Positions 1-5,711 of a DNA stretch of 6,607 nt are shown piece by piece. The notes under the pieces are model-generated. The model searched no databases and had not been told where the DNA came from. It saw only the letters and a program-made list of their open reading frames with translations. Source of the DNA: an uncultured Solirubrobacter sp. (GTDB lineage Bacteria > Actinomycetota > Thermoleophilia > Solirubrobacterales > Solirubrobacteraceae); contig CALMNS010000279.1 of NCBI GenBank assembly GCA_937871635.1, positions 1 to 6,607 on the forward strand, given 5' to 3'. Within the stretch, counting starts at the first letter, position 1; each line of letters starts with the position of its first letter. The position numbers and the translations under genes are program-made.

Positions 1-719
1 CCGCTGACCGGGGCGGGCCCGGGCGCCGGCTCCGCCCCGGGGGCGGCGGTCCCGGGCTCGCGGAAGTCCTCGGGGTCCGGCGCGCCGGCCTTGTGCAGGC
101 GCCAGGTGACGTAGCGGTAGTTGAAGAAGATCGTCGCGGCGAACGCCGGCCACCCCAGGACGAGGACCACCGCGCCGAGCCACTCCGCCTTGCCGGCCAG
201 GATGAGCACGGCGTAGACGACGGCGCGGACGCCGAAGAGCAGGACCCAGGCCAGCGTGGCGACCATGAACGCGGGCCGGACTCGCGGGTCGCGGACGAAG
301 GCGCCCGGCCACTGGTAGACGAGGCCGACGATGATCCCGACGAGCGGGCGGCGGATGAGGACCGAGCCGAGGAAGACGACCGCGTAAGCGCCGTTCTGGG
401 CCACCTTGGGCCAGAAGAAGCCCTCCGGGGTGCCCGTGCGCAGGGCGATGTAGATCGCGATGCCCGTGCCCAGCAAACCGCCGATGGCGTTGACCGGCGA
501 GGCGCGGCGGATGACGCGCTCGAGCATGAGCCCGACCGCCACGACGCCCGCGGCGACCGCCGCCGGGTTGAGCCCCGCGAGCCCGTTGACCACGATGAAG
601 ACGATCGGGGCGAGGCCCGTGTCGACGATCGCGCGCTTGTCGCGCAGCATGTCCGCCGGCGAGTACGGCGCGCCGGGCTTGCGCTCGGGGAGCGCGTAGG
701 GCGAGCGCTTCGCGGTCAC
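1..719 (-). CDS. DUF3159 family multi-pass membrane protein (partial, runs off left edge)
   Basis: The reading frame stays open from a GTG at 719 to the window edge, giving 239 residues without a stop. The protein has a short polar N-terminus (about residues 1-30), then hydrophobic stretches near 32-48, 52-68, 78-94, 110-136, 150-173 and 180-203, followed by a Pro/Ala/Gly-rich cytoplasmic-type tail. The loop LIRRPLVG (121-128) and the later RDPRVRPAF (143-151) match my recollection of the DUF3159 family, an actinobacterial integral membrane family with no known biochemical role. The GTG lies 19 bases after the kinase stop, so the two genes are probably cotranscribed. The start is not fully settled: an AGGAG at 740-736 is 16 bases away, too far to be ideal, and GAAGG abuts the GTG. 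No other start codon lies upstream in frame close by, and the next ATG (residue 24) has no Shine-Dalgarno. The membrane call is firm, the family assignment good and the function unknown. Confidence 0.85.
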   Translation of the reverse strand, partial: MTAKRSPYALPERKPGAPYSPADMLRDKRAIVDTGLAPIVFIVVNGLAGLNPAAVAAGVVAVGLMLERVIRRASPVNAIGGLLGTGIAIYIALRTGTPEGFFWPKVAQNGAYAVVFLGSVLIRRPLVGIIVGLVYQWPGAFVRDPRVRPAFMVATLAWVLLFGVRAVVYAVLILAGKAEWLGAVVLVLGWPAFAATIFFNYRYVTWRLHKAGAPDPEDFREPGTAAPGAEPAPGPAPVS

Positions 720-738
720 CCTTCGTACGGTAGAACTC

Positions 739-1605
739 CTACAGGTCCTCGGCGCTGAGCTGGCGCTCGTAAGGGCCGTGGCCCGTCATGCAGGTGGCGC
801 CGGCACGCGCGGCGATCGCCAGTGCGGCGTCGAGCCCGTCCCCGCGGCCGAGCGCGAAGGTGAGCGCCGCGGCGAACGAGTCGCCCGCCCCGTAGGCGTC
901 GGCCGGCTCGGCGTCGAGCTCGGACGCTTGCCACGCGCCCGTGCGGCCCTCCGCGCCGCGCCAGCGCCCGCCGCGCTCCCCCTCGGTGGCCACGAGGTGG
1001 TGCGGCGCCGGGTCGAGCGTCTCGGCGATGCGGGTCTCCTCGGCGTCGTCGGCGGAGTAGACGAGCGCGTCGAGGACCACGCCGGCGCCCTCCAGCGCGT
1101 CGACCGCGCGCGGGGTGGCGACCAGCACCTTCGCGGCGCGCGCCGCCCGCGCGGCCGCCGCGTCCCCGCCGGTGAGGTAGACGCCGTCGTAGCCGGCCAG
1201 GGCGTCCCAGTCGAGGGCGTCGCTGCCGTGCGGGACGATCCGGTCGCCGATCACGGTGATCGTCCGCTCGTGGTCCGCGTCGAGGAAGGTGAACGCCCGC
1301 CGCTGCGGCGTCGCGCGCTCCGTGGCGTAGACGCGGACGCCGAAGGACTCGAGCCGCTCGCGCACCCGGCCCGCGTTCGCGTCGTCGCCCAGGGTGGTGT
1401 AGAACGCCGCCTCGCCGGCGAGGCGGGCGAGCTGGACCACCGCGACGCCGCCGCCGCCCGCCGCGTCGTCCCAGCCGCTCGAGGCGGTGAGGATCTCCCC
1501 CTGCCGGGGAAGGCGCGCGACCTGCGCGAACGTCACCCACTCCACGTGGCCGACGACGGCGACCCGCGAAGCGGGGTCGCGATCGACACCGGCGCCCGCG
1601 CTCAG
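739..1605 (-). CDS. PfkB/ribokinase-family carbohydrate kinase with probable CTG start
   Basis: This is a 288-residue protein of usual PfkB length. The first beta-strand RVAVVGHVEWV (14-24) is followed by the glycine pair and helix of the sugar-binding site, AGGGGVAVVQLARL (49-62). The C-terminal signature DAYGAGDSFAAAL (236-248) supplies the anion hole and the catalytic base Asp242. LVATEGERGGRW (204-215) is the expected nucleotide-binding strand region. PfkB enzymes transfer the ATP gamma-phosphate to a sugar or nucleoside hydroxyl in the cytoplasm; the substrate cannot be read from the sequence. The signature has Ala where Thr/Ser/Pro/Val is usual (DTxGAGD). The start is odd: between the preceding gene and the first strand there is no ATG, GTG or TTG in frame. 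CTG at 1605 overlaps the upstream TGA (CTGA) and follows GGGAG at 1619-1615 with nine bases between. The next standard codon is GTG at 1545, but it would remove the first beta-strand. The family is certain; the start is moderately so. Confidence 0.88.
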   Translation of the reverse strand: MSAGAGVDRDPASRVAVVGHVEWVTFAQVARLPRQGEILTASSGWDDAAGGGGVAVVQLARLAGEAAFYTTLGDDANAGRVRERLESFGVRVYATERATPQRRAFTFLDADHERTITVIGDRIVPHGSDALDWDALAGYDGVYLTGGDAAAARAARAAKVLVATPRAVDALEGAGVVLDALVYSADDAEETRIAETLDPAPHHLVATEGERGGRWRGAEGRTGAWQASELDAEPADAYGAGDSFAAALTFALGRGDGLDAALAIAARAGATCMTGHGPYERQLSAEDL

Positions 1606-2174
1606 TGGGGGTCGCTCCCGGTGGCCGCCGGGGGCCGCGACTCCTCGGCCAGCGAGGTGATGGCGAGGAGGCCGCGGGCGGCCTCCTCGAGTACGCCGGT
1701 CGCCTCCTCGGCCGAGCGGGCGTAGAGCTCGACGAGCAGGTGGACGACGATCTGCTCGTCGTCGTGCTTGTGGAAGCGCACGTGGGTGAAGAACTCGCGG
1801 GTCCCGAAGTCGCCGAACGCGGCGTAGGCGAGCGCGTCGGCCGCCTCGGGGCCCGAGCAGGTCTCCACCGAGTCCCCGTCCACGGTGACCGTGCAGGAGG
1901 CGACCCACGGCGTGCCGGCGATCATCCGCTCCCAGCGGTCCTCGATCGGCTCGATGCGGCCGTTGTGGAAGCCGAGGTGGGGCTGGTCGTGCATGCAGTC
2001 CAGGCACTGCACGACCGCCTCCTGGATCTCGTCGACCACCTCGGCGCGCTCGCCGGTGACCGGATCGATCCGGTGGATGCCCTCGTAGTGGACCTGGACC
2101 TCGAGCTCCTGCGACCAGCAGCGGTAGCAGCGCAGCCAGGCGCGGGTCGTCTGTTCTCCCGTGGAGCCCTCCAT
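1602..2174 (-). CDS. Hypothetical protein with two CxxC pairs (possible zinc-ribbon)
   Basis: I do not recognise this 190-residue protein. It opens with MEGSTGEQTTRAWLRCYRCW, and the pair C16-x2-C19 is matched by C57-x2-C60 (CLDCMHDQPH) after a strand-rich stretch. This spacing suits a zinc-ribbon or other structural metal site; H62 and H66 are also near. Two further cysteines, C94 and C106, lie in a strand region (SCTVTVDGDSVETC). The second half has acidic, aromatic and His-rich segments (FFTHVRFHKHDDEQIVVHLLVELYARS, read in two parts around 128-153), then an Ala-rich helix and a disordered Pro/Ser tail. There is no signal peptide or membrane segment, so it should be cytoplasmic. ATG at 2174 is preferred because the coding pattern begins there, although no strong Shine-Dalgarno precedes it; a -10-like TAGACT ends seven bases upstream, so the mRNA may be leaderless. 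Its TGA overlaps the proposed CTG start of the kinase, indicating translational coupling. The gene is real; its role is unknown. Confidence 0.8.
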   Translation of the reverse strand: MEGSTGEQTTRAWLRCYRCWSQELEVQVHYEGIHRIDPVTGERAEVVDEIQEAVVQCLDCMHDQPHLGFHNGRIEPIEDRWERMIAGTPWVASCTVTVDGDSVETCSGPEAADALAYAAFGDFGTREFFTHVRFHKHDDEQIVVHLLVELYARSAEEATGVLEEAARGLLAITSLAEESRPPAATGSDPH

Positions 2175-2181
2175 GGCACCG

Positions 2182-2191
2182 AGTCTATTCT
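2182..2191. promoter_or_regulatory. Overlapping divergent -10-like elements between two start codons
   Basis: On the plus strand TATTCT (2186-2191) ends six bases before the GTG of the lipoprotein gene. On the minus strand TAGACT (complement of 2182-2187) ends seven bases before the ATG at 2174. Each fits TAnnnT and matches TATAAT at four of six positions, and they share positions 2186-2187. This distance would put transcription starts at or next to both start codons, which means leaderless mRNAs, a type common in actinobacteria. No convincing -35 element is seen for either. It is also the AT-richest spot in the vicinity. The pairing is seen in the sequence; promoter function is inferred. Confidence 0.45.
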
Positions 2192-2197
2192 CCCGCC

Positions 2198-2596
2198 GTG
2201 CGGCCCAGGATCCTCCTGCCCGTCGCGATCCTCGCGAGCGCCTGCGGGGGCGAGCCCAGGCCCTCGCCGGAGGCCCAGGTCCGCGCCAAGCTTGACCAGC
2301 TCGACCGCGCGACGGCGGCCAAGGACTACCGGGCGCTCTGCACGGAGGTCTACTCCCCGCGGCTCACCGCGCGGGCAGAGGCGATCGGCCTGCCGTGCGA
2401 GGACGCCCTGCGCCGCGGCCTCGCCGACGTCCGCGAGCCGCGGCTCAGCGTGGGGGAGGTCACGGTGACCGGCGCGACCGCCCGGGCGCAGGTACGCAGC
2501 TCGGCGGCGGGCCAGCCCGCCTCGCGCGACACGGTCGAGCTGCGGCGGGAGGCGGGCGGCTGGAGGATCGTCCAGCTGGCCGCCCAGGGCGAGTGA
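2198..2596 (+). CDS. Small secreted lipoprotein, NTF2-like/DUF4878-like fold
   Basis: The 132-residue product has a short lipoprotein signal: basic start MRPR, hydrophobic core ILLPVAILAS and a lipobox ASAC with lipidated Cys16, followed by a polar GGEPRPSPE linker. Leucine is more usual than alanine at the -3 lipobox position, so this is a slightly weak box. The mature part begins with a helix (VRAKLDQLDRATAAKDYRALCTEVYS, residues 28-53) and ends in three strands (LSVGEVTVTG, ATARAQVRSS, DTVELRREAGGWRIVQLA). That is the layout of cone-shaped NTF2-like extracellular domains. The closing GGWRIVQL is typical of that group. C48 and C67 could form a disulfide outside the membrane. These proteins are thought to bind small ligands or support envelope proteins; nothing shows a ligand here. 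GTG at 2198 is chosen because it gives the full signal peptide. It lacks a Shine-Dalgarno, which suits a leaderless transcript. It lies 89 bases ahead of coxS. Confidence 0.75.
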   Translation: MRPRILLPVAILASACGGEPRPSPEAQVRAKLDQLDRATAAKDYRALCTEVYSPRLTARAEAIGLPCEDALRRGLADVREPRLSVGEVTVTGATARAQVRSSAAGQPASRDTVELRREAGGWRIVQLAAQGE

Positions 2597-2615
2597 GGCG
2601 TCGTGGCGTGAACGG

Positions 2616-2646
2616 TTGCGCGCACCGTGCGGATCGGCAGTACGAT
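2616..2646 (+). promoter_or_regulatory. Candidate promoter for the molybdenum hydroxylase operon
   Basis: In the 89-base gap after the lipoprotein stop, TTGCGC (2616-2621) and TACGAT (2641-2646) resemble -35 and -10 hexamers, separated by 19 bases, which is longer than the ideal 17. Between them is an inverted repeat CGCAC-C-GTGCG (2621-2631), which is too tight for a hairpin but could be a protein-binding site. The -10 match is four of six and the -35 match three of six, so this is a weak call. No terminator hairpin with a T-run separates the lipoprotein gene from coxS, so read-through is also possible. Confidence 0.3.
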
Positions 2647-2671
2647 CGCGGCGGTCAGCACGATCGACTTC

Positions 2672-2680
2672 AGGGAGGAG
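2672..2680 (+). promoter_or_regulatory. Strong ribosome binding site of coxS
   Basis: AGGGAGGAG contains a full GGAGG core (2674-2678), seven bases before the ATG at 2686. It fixes the start of the small subunit. Confidence 0.85.
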
Positions 2681-2685
2681 ACGTC

Positions 2686-3240
2686 ATGGCAGGCACCGTC
2701 CACGTCAGCATCGACGTGAACGGGGTACCGCGCGAGGCGGAGGTGGAGCCACGGCGGCTCCTCGTCCACTTCCTGCGCGAGGACCTCGGGCTCACGGGCA
2801 CCCACGTCGGGTGCGACACCTCGAACTGCGGCGCGTGCACCTGCTCGGTCGACGGCGAGGCCGTCAAGACCTGCACCGTCCTCGCCGTCCAGGCCGACGG
2901 CTCGAGCGTCACCACCATCGAGGGCATCGGCGACGAGGGCGACCTCGACCCGATGCAGACGGCGTTCTGGGAGAAGCACGGCCTGCAGTGCGGCTACTGC
3001 ACCCCGGGGATGATCATGGCCTCCAAGGACCTGCTCGCCCACAACCCGCAGCCCTCCGAGCCCGAGATCCGCGAGGCGCTCGCCGGCAACCTCTGCCGCT
3101 GCACGGGCTACCACAACATCGTCAAGGCGGTTCAGGAGGCGGCGCAGCACCCCCGGCGCGGCGAGGCGGAGCCGCCCCCGGTCTCCGAGGAGGGCCGCGA
3201 GACGGCCGAGGAGTTCGCGGCGAAGGGGACGGGCGCATGA
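2686..3240 (+). CDS. coxS: CoxS-like [2Fe-2S] small subunit of a molybdenum hydroxylase
   Basis: The 184-residue protein carries two [2Fe-2S] clusters that pass electrons from the molybdenum centre of the large subunit to FAD in the medium subunit, in the cytoplasm. The plant-ferredoxin-type domain (1-80) holds C43, C48, C51 and C63 in the pattern GCDTSNCGAC followed by KTC. The helical [2Fe-2S] domain (85-155) holds C102 and C105 (QCGYCTPGM) and C137 and C139 (NLCRCTGY). All eight ligands are present. These motifs are diagnostic for the xanthine dehydrogenase/CO dehydrogenase family. After residue 155 there is an acidic, Pro/Glu-rich extension of about 30 residues that most homologues of roughly 155-165 residues lack. 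The ATG has a strong ribosome binding site, and the stop overlaps the next start (ATGA). It is the first gene of the operon, the order typical of form II enzymes. The subunit call is certain; the gene name is by family only, since the substrate is unproven. Confidence 0.96.
   Translation: MAGTVHVSIDVNGVPREAEVEPRRLLVHFLREDLGLTGTHVGCDTSNCGACTCSVDGEAVKTCTVLAVQADGSSVTTIEGIGDEGDLDPMQTAFWEKHGLQCGYCTPGMIMASKDLLAHNPQPSEPEIREALAGNLCRCTGYHNIVKAVQEAAQHPRRGEAEPPPVSEEGRETAEEFAAKGTGA
3222..3228 (+). promoter_or_regulatory. Ribosome binding site of coxL
   Basis: GAAGGGG lies inside the end of coxS, eight bases before the ATG at 3237. It supports this ATG rather than any upstream codon in the same frame. 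Confidence 0.6.
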
Positions 3241-5711
3241 GCATCGCCGAGCCCCCGCCGGTCGCCAACGGCCACGTCGGCCGGGCCATGAAGCGCAAGG
3301 AGGACCCGCGGCTGATCACAGGTCGCGCCGCCTACACGGACGACATCGTCCTCCCGGGCCTCCTGTACGCCGCGATCGTCCGCTCCCCCGAGGCCCACGC
3401 CCGGATCGTCTCCATCGACACGGAGGGGGCCAAGGCCCTCCCCGGCGTCCAGGCCGTCCTGACCGCCGCCGACCTCGAGCTCGCCGCCGGCCTGCCCCTT
3501 GCGTGGGTGCCGCCCGGCGTCGAGGTCAACGCCCCGGAGCACTGGCCGCTGGCCAAGGAGGAGGTCAAGCACGTCGGGGACGCCGTCGCCGTCGTGGTGG
3601 GCGACGACCGCTACGCCGTCGTGGACGCCGCCGAGCAGGTGCTGGTCGAGTACGACCCGCTGCCCGTGGTGATCGACCCCGAGAAGGCCCTCGAGGAGGG
3701 CTCGCCGCTCGTCCACCAGCAGTTCGGGACGAACAAGGTCCACGAGTGGTCGCTGGGCGGCGGGGACCTCGAGGCGGGCTTCGCCGAGGCGGACCTGATC
3801 GTCGAGCGGCGCGTGGAGAACCACCGGATCTCCGGGGCGCCGATCGAGCCGCGCGCCGTCGTGGCCGACTACAAGGCCGGCAACCTGCAGGTCTGGTCCT
3901 CGACCCAGGTCCCGCACTTCCTCCGGCTCTTCCTGGCCATCATGCTCGGCCACAGCGAGGAGAAGATCCGGGTCATCGCCCCCGACGTGGGCGGCGGCTT
4001 CGGCGCGAAGCTCCAGATCTACGCCGAGGAGCCGCTGATGGCGGCGTGCTCGAAGGCGACGGGCCGGCCCGTCAAGTGGGTGGAGACCCGCTCGGAGCAC
4101 ATGCAGGTCTCCCACCACGGCCGCGACCAGGTCGCCACCGTGCGGATGGGCTTCAAGCGCGACGGCTCGATCACCGCCATCCACTCGAAGATCATCGCCG
4201 ACCTCGGCGCGTACATGTTCCTGCTCACCCCGTCGATCCCGTCGCTCGGGGCGTTCGTGATGAGCGGCTGCTACAAGATCCCCGCCGTCCAGACGGACAT
4301 CACCGGCGTCTTCACGAACAAGAACGCCACGGACGCGATCCGCGGCGCGGGGCGGCCCGAGGCCACCCACATGATCGAGACGACGCTTGATCAGGCCGCC
4401 GACGAGCTGGGGATGGACCGGCTGGAGCTGCGCCGCAAGAACTTCATCCCCAAGGAGGAGTTCCCGGCCACGACCGCGCTGGGCATCGTCTACGACTCGG
4501 GCGACTACCACGGCGCCCTCGACAAGCTCCTCGAGCACTTCGACTACGAGGCGTTCAAGCGCGAGCAGGCCGAGGGGCGCGAGCGCGGCCGCTACCTCGG
4601 CGTCGGGTTCTCCACCTACACGGAGATCTGCGGGCTGGCGCCGTCCCGGGTGACCGGGCCGAGCGGCTTCGGGCTGCAGACGGGGCTGTGGGAGTCCTCG
4701 ATGGTGCGGGTCCACGTCACCGGCGCGGTGACGATCTACACCGGCGCCTCGCCGCACGGCCAGGGGGTCGAGAGCTCCTTCGCCCAGATCGCCGCGGACC
4801 GGTTCGGGATCGACCCCGAGCAGGTCGAGGTCATCCACGGCGACACGGGCACGGGGCCGCAGGGGCTCGGCACGTACGGGTCGCGCTCGCTGTCGGTCGG
4901 CGGCGAGGCGATGGTCCGCGCCGTCGACAAGGTCACGAGCAAGATCAAGAAGATCGTGGCCCACCAGCTCGAGGCGGCGCCCGAGGACATCGAGCTCAAG
5001 GACGGGCGCTTCGCGGTCAAGGGCTCGCCCGACAAGGGGCTCACCCTCGCGGAGGCCTCCGGCGAGGCCTACATCCCGGAGAACCTGCCCGAGGGCATGG
5101 AGCCGGGGCTCGAGGAGACGGCGTTCTACGACCCGGCGAACTTCGTGTTCCCGTTCGGGGCGCACGCGTGCGTCGTCGAGGTGGACGCCGAGACGGGCAA
5201 GACGGAGATCGTCCGCTACGTGGCGGTGGACGACTGCGGGCCGGCGATCAACCCGATGATCATCGACGGCCAGGTCCATGGCGGCATCGCCCAGGCGATC
5301 GGCCAGGCCCTCTACGAGCGCATCCACTACGACGAGGACGGCCAGCTCGTGACGGGCACGTTCGTCGACTACGCGCTCCCGAGCGCCGCCGACGTCCCGA
5401 TGTTCGAGACCGACCGCACCGAGACGCCGTCGACGACGACCTCGATGGGGGTCAAGGGCGTCGGCGAGGCGGGCACCATCGCCGCCTCTCCGGCCGTCCT
5501 CAACGCGGTGGTCGACGCGCTGCGCCCGCTCGGGGTGACGTCGCTGCAGATGCCCCTCTCGCCCATGCGGGTGTGGGAGCAGATCCAGCGGGCCCAAGGT
5601 GCCGGCACCGGCTCGGCCGACCCGGGCAAGCAGGGCGGGGCCTTCGACGAGCACGGCATGGGCGGCGGCGGCTCGGGCCCCGCCCGCCCCGATCAGGGAG
5701 AGCGGGCATGA
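3237..5711 (+). CDS. coxL: CoxL-like molybdopterin large subunit, form II (AIRGAGR variant)
   Basis: This 824-residue catalytic subunit would bind the Mo-molybdopterin cytosine dinucleotide cofactor and hydroxylate or oxidise the substrate. The N-terminal hammerhead domain (about 15-150) begins with RKEDPRLITGRAAYTDDI-type sequence. The cofactor-binding domain includes DVGGGFGAK (250-258), ASPHGQG (504-510) and GDTGTGPQGLGTYGSRS (535-551). The catalytic base is Glu744 in GVGEAGT. The active-site loop is AIRGAGR (367-373). Form I CO dehydrogenases have AYxCSFR, whose Cys binds the Mo-Cu centre; that Cys is absent here. Form II enzymes have AYRGAGR, and here Tyr is Ile. A Gly/Ser/Asp/Pro tail follows residue 786, beyond the usual fold end near RVWEQIQ. 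ATG at 3237 overlaps the coxS stop and has a Shine-Dalgarno, and its TGA overlaps the coxM start. The family is certain. The substrate is not: CO, a purine, an aldehyde or a heterocycle are all possible. Confidence 0.95.
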   Translation: MSIAEPPPVANGHVGRAMKRKEDPRLITGRAAYTDDIVLPGLLYAAIVRSPEAHARIVSIDTEGAKALPGVQAVLTAADLELAAGLPLAWVPPGVEVNAPEHWPLAKEEVKHVGDAVAVVVGDDRYAVVDAAEQVLVEYDPLPVVIDPEKALEEGSPLVHQQFGTNKVHEWSLGGGDLEAGFAEADLIVERRVENHRISGAPIEPRAVVADYKAGNLQVWSSTQVPHFLRLFLAIMLGHSEEKIRVIAPDVGGGFGAKLQIYAEEPLMAACSKATGRPVKWVETRSEHMQVSHHGRDQVATVRMGFKRDGSITAIHSKIIADLGAYMFLLTPSIPSLGAFVMSGCYKIPAVQTDITGVFTNKNATDAIRGAGRPEATHMIETTLDQAADELGMDRLELRRKNFIPKEEFPATTALGIVYDSGDYHGALDKLLEHFDYEAFKREQAEGRERGRYLGVGFSTYTEICGLAPSRVTGPSGFGLQTGLWESSMVRVHVTGAVTIYTGASPHGQGVESSFAQIAADRFGIDPEQVEVIHGDTGTGPQGLGTYGSRSLSVGGEAMVRAVDKVTSKIKKIVAHQLEAAPEDIELKDGRFAVKGSPDKGLTLAEASGEAYIPENLPEGMEPGLEETAFYDPANFVFPFGAHACVVEVDAETGKTEIVRYVAVDDCGPAINPMIIDGQVHGGIAQAIGQALYERIHYDEDGQLVTGTFVDYALPSAADVPMFETDRTETPSTTTSMGVKGVGEAGTIAASPAVLNAVVDALRPLGVTSLQMPLSPMRVWEQIQRAQGAGTGSADPGKQGGAFDEHGMGGGGSGPARPDQGERA
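5695..5700 (+). promoter_or_regulatory. Ribosome binding site of coxM
   Basis: AGGGAG lies at the end of coxL, seven bases before the ATG at 5708. It decides this start over codons further upstream in the same open frame. Confidence 0.75.

Noticed and set aside
93..758. A 221-codon plus-strand frame at the left end
   Set aside because: It is made mostly of Asp, Arg, Glu and Ala and lies opposite the DUF3159 gene, which has clear membrane segments. It is an antisense shadow.
716..1540. A 274-codon minus-strand frame in another phase over the kinase
   Set aside because: It is Arg/Gly-rich with no motifs. The overlapping frame contains the complete PfkB signatures.
1606..2007. Extension of the PfkB kinase to an ATG at 2007
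   Set aside because: That stretch is the shifted reading of the upstream hypothetical gene, with Arg/Pro-rich composition and no resemblance to a kinase N-terminus.
2597..2685. Transcription terminator between the lipoprotein gene and coxS
   Set aside because: No stable hairpin followed by a T-run is present. The only inverted repeat has five-base arms and a one-base centre.
2616..3236. Upstream extension of the coxL frame to 2616
   Set aside because: The added part is the out-of-frame reading of coxS and is Arg-rich nonsense. ATG at 3237 has a Shine-Dalgarno and an ATGA overlap.
4335..4355. Calling the enzyme a proven CO dehydrogenase
   Set aside because: The loop lacks the Cys of AYxCSFR that holds the Cu of form I enzymes, so CO oxidation cannot be claimed from sequence.
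3132..5654. An 840-codon open frame on the minus strand opposite coxL
   Set aside because: It is rich in Arg, Asp, Val and Leu without any domain motif and mirrors the codon phase of coxL. Long antisense frames arise routinely in very GC-rich genes.
4688..5707. Upstream extension of the coxM frame into coxL
   Set aside because: The extension is a shadow of coxL. The ATG at 5708 has the ribosome binding site and begins the known family N-terminus.
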